From: Lunularia cruciata
Taxonomy: Eukaryota > Streptophyta > Marchantiopsida > Lunulariales > Lunulariaceae
Direction: 5' to 3'
Length of the DNA: 64,000 nucleotides
Assembly: GCA_948567375.1 (NCBI GenBank)
Contig: OX419762.1
Location: 27,048,608-27,112,607 of the forward strand
Shown here: positions 8,441-19,677 of the stretch, in pieces
How positions within the stretch are numbered: the stretch's first letter is position 1
Layout of the letters: each line of letters opens with the position of its first letter
The notes under the pieces: model-generated
The model's database searches: none
What the model was told of the DNA's origin: nothing
What the model saw: the letters and a program-made list of their open reading frames with translations, nothing else
Program-made: the position numbers and the translations under genes

Positions 8441-9834
8441 ACCAAAGATATTGGTGGGCTAATGCAAAGTTGCTTTTGGCATATTGGTCTTGCATGTGAC
8501 TACACCTCTATCTTGTGCTCCTCCAAGGTGACTTCCTTCAAATCCTTATAACTAAAAGCAAACACATGGATGAACTTGCAGAAAATCTCCTCAAACCTCA
8601 CCTTCTCCTCCTTGGTAACATTTGGACCATAATTGAGGGTAGATAACTTTCTCTCTACCTCCTCAAGTGTCAATGGTGATTTATCTGGGTCCTTCAAAAC
8701 CTGTGGCTTAGGTGCAAAATGCATAGCACACAAAGGATACACATCTAAATTAGATTCAGATTCATCCTCATCCGTGGAAGTCTCCTCTTCCATGCTTGTA
8801 TCCACACTTGAAGCTACTTCTTCAGAATCTGATTCCCAATAATTAGAAGATAGTGTATCTGAATGTGAAGTGTTGGTGGTGTTAGTCATGAGATTTTGAA
8901 CTCCCATAACTGAAACTACCACCTTATCCATCACCCCTACTAGTCAAACTTTTTGCTTGTTTGCCATGCTCACCACAAATGTTGAAGGTCTTGAGGGTAT
9001 CATACCCAACTTCTTCATCAACCTTTCTGACATGGCATTTATTGTTGATCCTCCATCAACCAATGCATCCTTGATGTTGTGACCATTCACTCTCACATCA
9101 ATCTTGGAGGCATATTCACAAGCCTCCCATAGTGCTGGCTTGGCATCCACCACTCCCATTGATACTAGAGCTTTTGCCTTCTTCTTCCTCTTGCTCCTTG
9201 TAGAAATCAAACCACCTCTAAGTTCTTTTATCAAAGTAGAGTTCAAAGCAATCAATTGGCCCACTGTGATGTTAGCCTTGTGGCTATCAACATCCTCCAA
9301 CACATTGGAGTTCCACTGTTGCTTTGAAATCAAGAAATCCTCTATCCCCAACTTCTTCCTTGGAGTCTTTGTTGTTGATTGTGTTGAGGTGCAAGTGCTC
9401 CTAGTAGACATAGGAGTATCCTTGCTTGGAGTAAATCCTTGAGAGAAGTGAACATCCTCTGCAAAACAAGCTCTCTTCTTCTCTTGTGCCAAAAGCTCCA
9501 AATTAAGACTCTTGGAGTTTGAGCACTCTCCCTTCTCATACTTGCTCTCAACCACATCTATGGATGCTATCCCCTTACCTTTGTTTGGATTAGGAGCCAC
9601 TTGGGTTTCACTACCTCCCTCTTTCCCTCTATTGGCTCTCTCATAACCCCTTCCTCCATGGTAAGTGGAATTTGGGCAATTCCTTTGGATATGGCCTCTT
9701 CCTCCACAACCAAAAATATTTCTATCATTGAAATTTTTGGCTGGTTGGCCTCCTCTATATGGATAGTTTCCATAACTCCTAGGTCCTCTCCCTACATTCT
9801 GATCCACCTCTCTCTTCTCCCATAGTTGCATCAC
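8441..9834 (-). pseudogene. gag C-terminus, protease and RT start of element A
   Basis: The open frame 8944-9834 has a zinc knuckle NIFGCGGRGHIQRNCPN, whose first Cys of CCHC is replaced by Ile (C keeps it). A charged linker and a retropepsin segment follow: NGHNIKDALVDGGSTINAMSERLMKK, with the active-site Asp at ALVDGG. A TGA after NKQKV (about 8938) is followed in the same frame by GVMDKVVV. The frame 8500-8934 continues with an acidic linker and YGPNVTKEEKVRFEEIF leading to RT. Relative to C, A has lost protease residues 3' of GVQNLM, including the second flap region. Confidence 0.8.
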
Positions 9835-9959
9835 ATTGATCTTGAGATCTGCAAGTTGTTATGTGACGGTTTGAAGTGGATCCTTTGGTGGAGGTGCAAG
9901 AATTGAAGCAACTACTACTTATGGTGCAACCCTTGCCACCAAAGTATTAGAAGTTCCAC

Positions 9960-10560
9960 CATAATTTCAGCCTTGAGGAGGATGCACAACCTCCTTCACC
10001 ACCAAATCACTCTCATCCCATTCCAAACTCTCCTCCATACGAATTGCAATCTTGATAACTTCAACCTTGAAAGAAGGTTTCTCATATCTCACCTTGCTTC
10101 TAATTTGTGGTCTCAACCCTCCCACAAAATTCTTGGTGAACATGGCTCCTATGCTAATCATAGTAGTACCCACATCATCCCCACCCTTCCTCAACACCAT
10201 GCAAAATCTGGACTCTAACTTTTCCACTCTTTCCATATAGACCCTCACTTTCTCTCCATCTCCTTGCTTGAGAAAGGTAACCTCACTCATCAATCTCTCA
10301 TAACTCTCATTAAGAAGAAAGTTCTCTATCAGTGCTAAAGTCAAAGTCTCCCAAGACTCTTCTTGCCCATCTTTCCTCTCTCTCTTTTGGTATTCTAACT
10401 CATACCATGTAAGTGCCGCATCCTCAAAGAAATCTGGTAATAATGAGTCCCACTCATTCTTCCTCCTCTCATTGTTTCCTATGCAAGCTCTCTTGAAGTC
10501 TCTCACAAAGGCCTCCATATCTTCTCTATCCTTGCCAAAGAAAATTGAAAGTTTCCTCAT
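9960..10560 (-). pseudogene. gag N-terminus of element A
   Basis: An open frame of 197 aa starting MRKLSIFFGKDREDMEAFVRDFKRACIGN. It is a typical Ty3/gypsy capsid segment: WDSLLPDFFEDAALTWYEL, RVYMERVEKLESRF, FVGGLRPQIRSKVRYEKPSFK. It ends at a TGA after HPPQG, where C reads on. The frame continues through 9835-9966 to the zinc knuckle. Gag is the structural protein of the particle. Confidence 0.88.
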
Positions 10561-10792
10561 CTTAACTCCTCACTATCTTTCTTTTCTCTCAAATTTTTTT
10601 CTCTTTTCTTTCTCTCACTCTATAAGTAATAGAGTATGTACATGACTAACACCATTTGAGAATAATCCACCCTAGAGAACACAAAAGTTTCAAGTTGTTC
10701 CAAGATTTCTATAGCAACATCAAATCCAAGAGTGCATATTAATCAAACTCTCATGGATAGTTTATCCATACGTTGAAAGATTATCTCTATCA

Positions 10793-11426
10793 CTAATCTT
10801 GAGAACTAGTTGATGAATGTGGTAGTATTTCTATAGCTGTAATAAGACTATCTCCAAGATCCTTCACCAAAGTCTCCAAAAGTGATTTTACTCCACTACA
10901 CTCATGTCCTTTTGGAAGTCCTTCAACTCCACAAACCTCACACGGCTCCTTGGTCTTAGATCTTCTCCCTCCCAATCTTGGTGAAGAAGGTCCAACATGC
11001 AAACCCAAGTCAAGTAAGCCTCTCCTTTCCTTCAATCTCTTGCTCTCAAAGGTCAATGGACATGAACTTGCCTTATGTCTCCTCTCTCCACATAGAAAGC
11101 ACTTAGACTCACTCTTTCCTCCAAGTGGTGTAGGTTTTTGGATCCTCTCAACATTCTCTTCAAATTCTATTGTAAATTCTCTTTTCTTCAAATCCACCCC
11201 TACAATCACCTCAAACCCTTGGAAAACCTTGTATAATCTCAATTTCCACTCTTGATGACCCTCTATATTCCCAAGATGAATCTAAACACTCAAACATGCT
11301 TTTTGTTGTTCTCAAACTCCTCATGCATGAGATCTCTACTTTGCAGAACTGACCCTTTTTCACAATGTCACTCAAATCTCTCAACAAGTATGTGACAGTC
11401 CTTTGAAATTTTTCACACTTGATCAC
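10793..11426 (-). CDS. Extra zinc-knuckle ORF upstream of gag (element A)
   Basis: The open frame 10793-11242 (149 aa) contains CFLCGERRHKASSCP, a perfect C-x2-C-x4-H-x4-C zinc knuckle, and a second Cys/His cluster CEVCGVEGLPKGHEC about 60 residues later. The two are separated by a basic stretch (LGGRRSKTKEP). It ends LPHSSTSSQD. A shorter overlapping frame lies upstream (11211-11426, beginning MIKCEKFQR). Both are conserved in C at 54327-54958, so they are maintained parts of the element rather than chance ORFs. The position between 5' LTR and gag recalls ORF1 of Ogre/Tat elements. Function is unknown; nucleic-acid binding is the obvious guess. Confidence 0.65.
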
Positions 11427-12105
11427 AATTCTAGGGTGTCCCTCCTCAAAACAATTCAGATCTTTTCATCAAGCTATTTGGCCTAGACATCTTTCTATTC
11501 AGCATACATATTTCAGATTCGGTCTAAAAACCACTCACTTCACTTCAAAAACTCATAACTCCTTATGCAAGAATGATCTCTCTCTATTTTTTGTGGCAGA
11601 AAGTAGAATACAATGTACTTAATTTTCTTGGGAATTTTCAGAACAATTCATTGAAAATTGAAGAAATGGCAGACTCTGTACAATGTTTTCAAAGAGCATG
11701 CAATTGTGGGAGCAGTTTACCCTATCAACTTTCAAAAATTCTAGCCCAGTGCGCATACTAGCTCTCATAATAATTTCAAGTGTGCTAACTGAAAAACAAC
11801 CCAAGCTATCATGTGTAGAAATTTCAAGTCCAGATCTCAAACTTGAGATTTTGCCCAAAATCACCTTAATCCCCAAAATCTGCAATCCACCTCACACAAT
11901 CTCTCCAAATCCTCTCATGTGTATAAGATGTACAAAATCACCTCAAAGATATCATAATTAACTATAGGGTATACAAATGGATCCTAGTTCTCTAACATAA
12001 GTTCAGCCCTCTCCTCTCCTAATGTTCTCTCCAAGTGAGCTCTCATAGCCTCCTTCTGCCTAATGAAGAATTGAACGCAGAACATTATCTTGCCTTCCAG
12101 AGAGG
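11427..12105 (-). other. Untranslated leader of element A
   Basis: Between primer site and the first conserved ORF. Both A (here) and C (53651-54326) are well matched. Short open frames (11619-11885 on the minus strand) are partly conserved, but stops differ between copies, so I treat it as leader. Confidence 0.6.
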
Positions 12106-12122
12106 TCTCGGCAACGGAACCA
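12106..12122 (-). promoter_or_regulatory. Primer-binding site of A (tRNA-Asp-like)
   Basis: On the minus strand, TGGTTCCGTTGCCGAGA lies five bases after the 5' LTR. It resembles the complement of the plant tRNA-Asp 3' end (TGGCGCCGTTGCCGGGGA), used by Athila-type elements, with a few changes. C has TGGTTCCGTTGCCGGGA. Confidence 0.7.
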
Positions 12123-12126
12123 AAAA

Positions 12127-12817
12127 TGTGAGCCAACCTATTTCTCACTCAGGATGAACCTTTGATGGCTATTATGGTAGCGTACCATGGACTAAGAAGG
12201 CAAGGAACCCCACCTCCATCATACTCCTCCAAGGCTAACACTCCAAGACTCAAGGCATTGCTCACTAGAGAACTCAATGAGAGAGGGATAGTTGCAAATG
12301 AAAGGATGATGAGTACTTCCTCACCCCTTGTTTATATACTTGTGAAATTGTTGCGTACCAAAGTTACTAATTACCGCAGTAACTCAAGTTACTAGACTAA
12401 AAGTCAAGTAAAGACAAAAAGTAAAAAGGAATATCCATTCACATGGGGATATTCCACTAGCATGGGATCTTATCTTGACCCAACCACTAAGTCAAGGATT
12501 CCTTCACATGGGCTATCCTTGGACTATAGAAGAATCCACAACAAAAAGGCTTGCGGGCCATAGAGCTCTCAACCCTTTCCCCAAAGCCAAACACCTAGGA
12601 ATAATACCAAGTCAACGCACTAGAATCCAAAATAGTAGTGCTCATCTTTTGTACTTCCTCTTAAGTAAGGTCCCCTCTACCTTAGCTATGACTAAATTTA
12701 GCTAATCATGACTAATGTAGAACCATCCTTTATCTCTATATAAATAATATCTCTCAAGTACTTGTAATACCAAGCTAAATATCACAATCTCACACACCTG
12801 CACAAATGGGTGTTACA
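12127..12817 (-). repeat. 5' LTR of element A
   Basis: 691 bp; minus strand TGTAACACCC to GGCTCACA. TATATAAA on the minus strand at 12331-12338. It matches both LTRs of C. The LTR is not rich in GAA/TTC units, unlike the B/F/G family. Confidence 0.92.
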
Positions 12818-13604
12818 ATCTACACTCCAATCTGAACCATCTAGCTTGGTGAAGAACAAGGTCTCTCTCCTTGGCCCCAATTGTACCACCTACAACACCA
12901 ATGCAAAGACTATCCATCATTAAGACATCATCATGAATGTCTCATTGAATTGTACCAATATTGTACAATCTTCACTCTCAGGATCTATGATCTCAATAAC
13001 TCCTCCTATATCATTGAGAGAGATACCACCAAAGTCTCAAAAAATATACAAGAAAGGCAGCTGCATGCTATCTTGGAACAATCTCCTCATCTGTCTCACC
13101 ATGCCAATGTGCTCTGGTCTGATCTTGTTGGTTGGGACATGGGTTTCTACTCAACCCATTTGTATCATGGTTCACCACTCCAGGTCTATGAACAACCGTG
13201 AAATCATACTCTTGTAAAATCAGAGTCCGTCATGCAAGCTTCCTTGAAAGCTTGTTGGACTCAATCAACCACTTCAATGGCTGATGATCAGTGATGAGAG
13301 TAAAGGGGTTACCAAATAGGTAATATCAAAAATGTGCTATTGCTTGAATTGCTGCCAAGCATTCTCCTTCATATGAACTATACTTTGCCTTCGCTGAATT
13401 GTTGGAGCAACTAGCATAGGCCACCACAAATTCCTTCCCCTCATCATCATGCTAGGTGAGTATTGCTCCAAGCTCCAACATACTCCAATCAATGTGAACC
13501 TGAAATGGTCGTCCTCTAATCGGTCTCCTCAAAATAGGAGCAGATGTCAATCTCTCCTTGAGATCTACAAAAGCTCTCTCTTTCTCATCTCCCCAACACC
13601 ACTC
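12818..13604 (-). pseudogene. RNase H and connection region of element D
   Basis: The minus-strand reading, with several stops, gives AFVDLKERLTSAPILRRPIRG, HDDEGKEFVVAYAS, YSSYEGECLAAI, NPFTLITDHQPLKWL (catalytic Asp), LQEYDFTVVHR, NGLSRNPCPNQ, and DIHDDVLMMDSLCIGV, which leads toward integrase. A interrupts just before the integrase zinc site, so D continues at 557. The same order of residues is seen in E at 31950-32680. Confidence 0.8.
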
Positions 13605-14340
13605 CTATGTTAGCTTGGTCATCTTTGTCAAGGCCTTGGCAATGACACTAAATCCTCTAACATAGCGCTGATAGAAGTTCACCAACCCCAAGGAATGCTT
13701 GCACTTTGTTTGCATCCAAAGGTCAAGGAATATGTGCAATAGTTTCCACCTTGGCCTCTTGAACACCAAGTCCTCTAGGGTAGATAGTGTGACCCAAATA
13801 CTCAACTTGCTTATGGAAGAACCTACACTTCTTAGGATGTAATTGGGTCCATAAGATCTCAACCTCTCAAACACCTCCAACAAATATCTCTCATGCTTCT
13901 TTGTAGTAGTGCTATAGACCAAAATGTCATCAATATAACATTGAGAAAAATCCAATCCAGCTAGGATCCTATCTATGACCTCTAGAACTCAGCAAAAGTG
14001 TTCTTAAACCCAAATGGTAAGAGCTTCCATTGATAGAACACATCCTTGCCATGAGGATCAATAGCCCAAAATGCTATCTTGGACTTATTCTCCTCCTTGA
14101 TTGGCAACTGATGATATCCCACTTGAAGATCCAAAGTACTAAAGACCTTTGCATGCCTAATTGCATCAAAGATCTCCTCCGGTGTAAGCATGACATACCA
14201 ATCAGCCCTAGTTTGTCAATTAATAGGACAATAATCTCTACACATCCTCCTATCTGTGTAGTTGCCATGCATATCCTTCTTGGCTGACATCATTGTTGTT
14301 GATGCATACTCTCCATGTGAAATCTCCACCAAACCAACCT
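13605..14340 (-). pseudogene. Reverse transcriptase of element D
   Basis: Two open frames carry RT. Frame 13982-14191 reads MLTPEEIFDAIRHAKVFSTLDLQVGYHQLPI to DVFYQWKLLPFGFKNTFAEF. Frame 13605-13955 reads LDFSQCYIDDILVYSTTTKKHERYLLEVFERL, where the catalytic YIDD box is intact, then thumb residues LGLVNFYQRYVRGFSVIAKAL. A frameshift lies between them at about 13960-13980. Upstream (14200-14340) the finger residues HGNYTDRRMCRDY are visible. The RT is collinear with E at 31200-31900. Confidence 0.88.
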
Positions 14341-14949
14341 CAAAAAGGTCTCTACTCCGACTCTAAATCAATGTCCTCTCCATATCACTATATCAATAAG
14401 AACATCAAAAAATTGGTGTATTGCTAGTCAACTCAATCCAAATCCTATAGGTCCTTTAAGAGCACCTAAATCCTTCATACTAAAGACAAAATAACTCGTG
14501 TAGCTCCTCAAGAACCTCCAAACTCTTCGTCTTTCCTCTCTTGTAAGCTTGGGTCCAAGATCTAGCTCCCAAGTATCCTTTGTAAATGTTGTAGGAATGG
14601 AAGACATACTGATTGGCTACTACACTGGCCCCTTGGGAGTAATAGTGTCATGTTCCCAACCACTAGAGGTCCCAACCTCAATGTGAAAAACTCCCTCCAA
14701 TTTGGCCGCAAGCTCCATACGTCATCTAGTTGTATCCCAAGTAGACCAAAGGTGTAATCCAAGTAGACCATGCTCACCTGGATGGACTCCAAGTAAACCA
14801 CTCTCCCTAGTAGCCATTGGTTGTGTCCCAAGAATACATTGTCCACTTGGTCCATCGCCTCCAAGATGTGCTTGAATCGTCCCGATAGGCACAAGGCTCA
14901 CAAGTGTCAAAGTGGTGATACCTATTAAGTGCATCCTATGCTACACTAC
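14341..14949 (-). pseudogene. Linker between methyltransferase and RT in element D
   Basis: The open frame 14562-14894 reads MCLSGRFKHILEAMDQVDNVFLGHNQWLLGR to WREFFTLRLGPLVVGNM. The same residues, more broken, occur in E at 24960-25440, so the linker belongs to the element. It sits where a retropepsin would be expected, but I see no D-S/T-G motif and cannot assign it. Confidence 0.45.
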
Positions 14950-15960
14950 CAAGCCAAAGCTCACAATCTAGGTCAAACAATTTAGGTCCATGCCTGACGC
15001 CTAATGCCTAGATGCCTCTAACATTGTTGGAACAATGGTAATACTAGTGCAAAAACCCATCACTTGCTCTCTCTCATCAACGTTGGGCTCCACCAACTGC
15101 TATAATTGTGAGTCTCAAACCAATCTAGGACCTCCCTCTTGATAAGCATGAGAGCTTGGGAAACTCATAAGTGTGGGAAAAGTGGCTCTAGGCTATCCAA
15201 CTAGGTTCACTACTGCCATAGATGCCATATCAACCACTATGACCGTTTGGAACTAGCGCTTAACATCCAAGATCTCATCAACAATGATGTGGTCTAGTCG
15301 TTGAATCCCGTCATAAGTGCACTATAGAACCTCTCTAAGTAAGAGGTTTGTCTACCAAAGACAAAGATGATGAGCCCATGATTCCACTCTGGCTGCATCT
15401 AGCAAAATAGTAGGTCCTATCCAAGAATGGACTTGATGTGTACTCACCACCACCCTAATGCAAGAATCACCCATCAAAGGAATGTTCTCCAAAATGTAAG
15501 CTAGAGAAATGGACTGATGGACCTAGAGATGTTGAAGTATGCGTAACATCTCCCAAAACACTCCAGAATGGGGATCCTAAACACCCAAACCTCAGCGAGT
15601 ATGTGTATGTCTCTAACATGGCTATCTAGAAATCACCAAGTGAATGGGACCATGTCTCTCCAAGTCTTGCATCCCCAACAAGGAAATATTTGCTGGTAGG
15701 GTCTTTTGGTAATCCTTGACTATTGAGATTGGTAATAATTCAAGATACCAACAACCCAAGTATACCACATGATGTAGAGAGACTTGCCTAGCATTCTCAT
15801 CTCTCTCCACATAAAAGTACCTCTCTACTTGTATACCTGCTTGTAGGACCGTAGCTAGTCCTATGCTAATCCCACCAAACAACTCCAATAGACATATTGT
15901 CACTATTGGATATTGCCAAGCAATGAGTGTGGTATCCAAAGGTATCAAGGTAATCAACTC
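14950..15960 (-). pseudogene. C5 cytosine-methyltransferase domain in element D
   Basis: The open frame 15622-15957 gives CLLELFGGISIGLATVLQAGI (S-adenosylmethionine-binding motif I), YFYVERDENARQ (motif II) and GPIHLVIS, leading into motif IV. There, codons read stop-P-C-stop: the catalytic Cys codon survives near 15610 but Trp and Gln have become stops. Farther on come YILEN (motif VI, 15481-15495), MGF with TIVP, and MDLNCLT (motif X, about 14960). This is the order of bacterial and DNMT-type C5 methyltransferases, and motif I is closest in feel to DNMT3. The domain lies 0.6 kb upstream of RT, as in E. Stops make it inactive. Confidence 0.8.
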
Positions 15961-16982
15961 TAGAAGCTCATCCTCACACTGGTCTCTTAGTGGTACAAAG
16001 GCTCCACTCCAAGCCTACTGCACCAATTGATATGCATGTTGCTGCAATGACTCCTCTAAACTCCACAAGGGAACATCCAAGGTGGATGGAACAATCCCAC
16101 TTGTACTCCAAATCCGAGTGATCTCCTCTAGTATTGGAGTATCCTTTGCATGAGCATTCCTCTCCAATAAGTCACCAAGCAAAGTAACAACACCACTAAA
16201 ATTTGAAACTAATGCTGCGATGGTCTCAAAATATAGTCAGTCAAGATTGCCACTACTAAAGCGTATCGGTAGGCAACATATTTGTATCTCACCTAATTGA
16301 CAAATTGGTCTATAAGAGATTGTCTCTTCCCAATAGTCGACAGTGAAAACCATGGGATATAACATTGCTCCCTCAACTAGCACATCATATGACTAAACTA
16401 TTGTCGCAATCGTCTGAGCTCTCACCACCGAGCTATCAGTCGGGTGACAGGTTGAACCTAGATAACAAGCTCCCCACATATGATGTACTGTGTCAAACCA
16501 TCACCTATAGATATCTGGATCTGAAATGGACACCAATATTCATTGGTCTTCTGTAACTCCAAACTGACAATTGCAGCCTTTCCTAACATAAGGAGCTACA
16601 CACCAAAGTTTGCAATATGGGCCAATCTAGCATGCAACTCCTCTAATCTAGCTGCTACTGCCTGCCATAAACCACTGGTCATTGAGTGAATCCCATGCTC
16701 CTCAACCAAATCAACTCCATTATCAACTACCTTTGCTCTAGTAGTAGGAACCACATCATCCCTACTCTCACAAAGTTTGGCAACCATTCTGAACATTGGA
16801 CTAGGTCAACTCCCAATGTACACATGTCATTGGCTAAAAATAAAGGATAGCACATAATCAACTAAGCCACTCTCAACATTATGCTAGACTCAATCTATGT
16901 AGTAGCATGTGGTTGACTAGTAGGTAGTCCATCAGGCAACCCATCACCGCCTACCACACTTACACTAGGATGTCTAGGAGCC
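15961..16982 (-). pseudogene. N-terminal region of the element D polyprotein (truncated)
   Basis: The frame 16596-16796 reads MFRMVAKLCESRDDVVPTTRAKVVDNGVDLVEEHGIHSM. E has the matching residues LVATLCESRDDVVHASRVEVVDSGVDLVEEHGICSM at 22950-23075. Between there and motif I, more residues match E (IQISIG, STLDVPLW-like). No known domain is recognised. Homology with E stops at 16982, within MAP(R/K)H codons, so the gag end and 5' LTR of D are deleted. Confidence 0.55.
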
Positions 16983-18765
16983 ATGACTGCCTTGAAACTT
17001 CAGGAACATGGGAACAAATGGTGGAGATTGAAGACCTAGTGGGCATTGATCATGCTGTCCGGAGAGAGAGACTGCAGCTGCTCCAAGGAAGAGATGACCA
17101 TGCATATGTCGAAATAGACGTGAAGACTCCGAGTGACGAAGAGGTTGAACACCACATTTCCTTTCCCGCGAAGGAACCAGATGAGGATGAGGACCTGATG
17201 GTAATTAACGAATTTCTGGAAAATGTGGATATGATATTCGATGGATTCGATGAAAATGTGAATATATTGGAAGCTGTCTACGAGATTCCGGTAAAAGAAG
17301 CTATTGGTAAAGAAGAGAAGAAACTCCAGGCTCAAAGGGAGACTCGGGAGGATATATCCAACGTTTGTGATGTTAAAGAGGAAGAGAAACTCTAGGCTCG
17401 AAAGGAAATCCAGGACGATACTTCAAATGAAGCTGGTGGCAAAGAAGAGGAGAAATTCATGGCTCAAATGGAGATTCTGAAGTTGGCCGATTGTATAGGG
17501 GAACCAGACATGGAGGTTGGGGCCTTATTAGAAGGTTTCTATCCGGAACCGGAAGTGAAAGCCTACGCCATTTCAGCTTTACTATGTGACGTCTATCCTG
17601 ATTCGAGGGTGAAGGGATTTTGTGCTCCAGAAATTGTTGTCACAGGAGGATCCGATCCAAATGTCAATAGTAGACCATGTGATGCACAACAAGATTCAAG
17701 AGGAGCTGAGAACCAAAAGATTGAGGAGAATCCCCAAATTAAAGGAGAAACACCAGAACATCGTAGAGTCAAGGAGGAAACGGACAATTCCATATCGGTA
17801 GATGGCAATCATCCTGACCCGAAGATCGAATGTGATCACATTCGAGAAAGAAGGGAAAAGCTGATGGAGACAGGCACAGAAGGACAAATCGCAAACGATA
17901 CTAGGGTGGCCGCCAATGCACCCAGGTCGATACTGGGGAAGCGAGAAAGAAAATCAGTTGAAGGACCTGCTGTGTGCGTTGATGAGTTTCTTTCTGGATC
18001 GCAGGGAATGAAAAAGCCGCGTGCTTCGGAGTAGTTACATCGAAGGACAAATTTACTGGATGAACCTTGTGTGAAGTTGGTGACAGAGGCTGGGGTCGAG
18101 ACAGAAAATGAAAGGACAGAAACGTTATTGCTTTTACTCGGAATATCAGATGAAATATCAGGGAAGGTAGAAGCACCAAACCAGGCTTCAGCAGAGGTTG
18201 CAGATGAAAAGGATCTGGGCAGTTACGACTCCATTATGGAGACAACAAGTATACTTAACAACCCCTTGGCTGTCCAGACTAGGTTGACGCGTACTGAGAT
18301 GGCACGTACAGGACTAGTAGAAGGGGTAGAGCAAATTGTTAAACATCTCCTTGAAGCGGAAAGATCAACAAGAGGACAACTTCATGTGTCAAATCGACTT
18401 AAAGAGTTGATGATGCTCGAGAGAAGTAATCAAGATTTGGGGACAAGCACGAAGCTTAATAAAAGTATACGCGAATCGGGCAGTCTTAAGGAGAGCAAGC
18501 ATAAAGAGATGGTGACTAGAACGAAGCTTCTGAAGCAGACAGAAATACTTTACACACGATTAGAAGAAGAAAGAGTATTATGTGCTTCTCTTCGCGAAGA
18601 GAAGAAGCAGGTACAAGAGCAACTGGTCAAAATGAAGGAAGAGCGTCAACGGATGAAGCTGAAAATAAAACGTTGACTGAAAATAAGGAGCTCCTGAACG
18701 AGATGGTAAAACTTGAAGGTGAGCACAACTCTGTGGTGATTGAGAGAGAAAAGCTAAAGGAAAGA
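16983..18765 (+). pseudogene. Broken host gene encoding an acidic, coiled-coil protein
   Basis: One plus-strand frame runs from the D junction to 18676 with only two stops, TAG at 17393-17395 (within a CAG-type codon of a repeat) and TAG at 18032-18034. A one-base shift near 18670 then continues a heptad-rich coil to about 18765 (NKELLNEMVKLEGEHN). An internal 22-residue repeat (KEEKKLQAQRETRED..., then KEEEKL, then KEEEKF) lies at 17299-17470. The middle is acidic and low complexity; the end is a Lys/Glu coiled coil (EEERVLCASLREEKKQVQEQL). No catalytic domain is visible and I do not recognise the family. CpG is frequent, unlike the elements around it, so this is probably host DNA. Its 5' end was lost with D. 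Confidence 0.5.
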
Positions 18766-18850
18766 GTTAAATGGAAGAGGATGATGCGAAACTACTGCTT
18801 ATCTCATTCCGGATGAGGATAAGCAAATTCAAGACGTCCTAGCAAAAAGG

Positions 18851-18982
18851 ATCCAGATTGAGAAAGAGCTGCAAGAGTAAGAGGGAGAAAAACTGTGGTA
18901 ACCGACATCAAATTGGATTCAGATTGAGAAGGAGCTGCAAGAATTGGCGAGAGAGGGAAACATTTGGTGACCGACATCAGGA
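18851..18982 (+). repeat. 66-bp tandem repeat, two units
   Basis: Units start at 18851 and 18917 (ATCCAGATTGAGAAAGAGCT / ATTCAGATTGAGAAGGAGCT). They translate to a coil-like IQIEKELQE repeat interrupted by stops, so this is the decayed 3' end of the coiled-coil gene. Confidence 0.7.
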
Positions 18983-19643
18983 AAGGATAAATGTCACTAA
19001 AATTATGACATTCAGACGTCATTTAGATGCATAAATAGATTTAGATGACATAGATGGATGGTTCAATTTAGAGCTTTGAAAATAAAAATAAGTCTTGAAA
19101 TGAGTTGAAGCGACATTTAGCGCGTCAAAACAGACTACGAACAAATCCAGTATTCGGGTATTGCAAAATGTATATACGAAAAGAAATAGAACATAAATCG
19201 AAGTGGAAGGTTGAGGGGCTGAAGACAAAATTCTCAGAATTAATTTATATTTAGGTGTTTATTTGAAACTAGCTTATGGATTCAGGGTACCAAGTATATA
19301 TTTTATGCTAGTTTAAGAAATTCTTTTAGGATTTATCGATTGTATAGTAGACTGCAATGTGTATATTTTCTTTATGTCATATCCAGTTGTAAATTATGGC
19401 ACTCATCAATTATTTTTTAGGAATGTTTAATATCTTCAAAAAATATTTGTGTACTTGAGTTGATTTATACATCAATTATTCAAATAAAAAGATCTTTAAT
19501 CATACTGGTTTCGAATCTATCGTTTTGAAATTTTTCAATAAGAAAAATTAAACTTGATCTTTTAAGGTTGATCCAAATCTGGATATATTTATCGTTTTAA
19601 TGTAAAATAATCAGTTATTTAATTTCACTCCAAAAAGACAATT

Positions 19644-19677
19644 AAACACCACCTCTATTGGGATATAGGTGGTGTTT
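19644..19677. repeat. Perfect 11-bp inverted repeat
   Basis: AAACACCACCT (19644-19654) and AGGTGGTGTTT (19667-19677), with a 12-base loop. It is isolated; no ORF or partner element is seen beside it. Confidence 0.7.

Larger units (their letters stand above)
558..12817 (-). mobile_element. Element A: non-chromodomain Ty3/gypsy retrotransposon, interrupted by B
   Basis: A complete LTR element on the minus strand, about 7.7 kb once the B insertion (1041-5602 plus one 5-bp duplication) is subtracted. On the minus strand it starts TGTAACACCC and ends GGCTCACA. The 5' LTR is 12127-12817; the 3' LTR is 558-1040 plus 5603-5806. Flanks give a 4-bp target duplication with one mismatch (gtct at 554-557, atct at 12818-12821). 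The coding order on the minus strand is zinc-knuckle ORF, gag, protease, RT, RNase H, integrase. No chromodomain follows integrase. The tRNA-Asp-like primer site and absent chromodomain fit the OTA branch (Athila/Tat and relatives) rather than chromoviruses. Element C at 52950-60752 is a sister copy in the other orientation. Confidence 0.9.
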
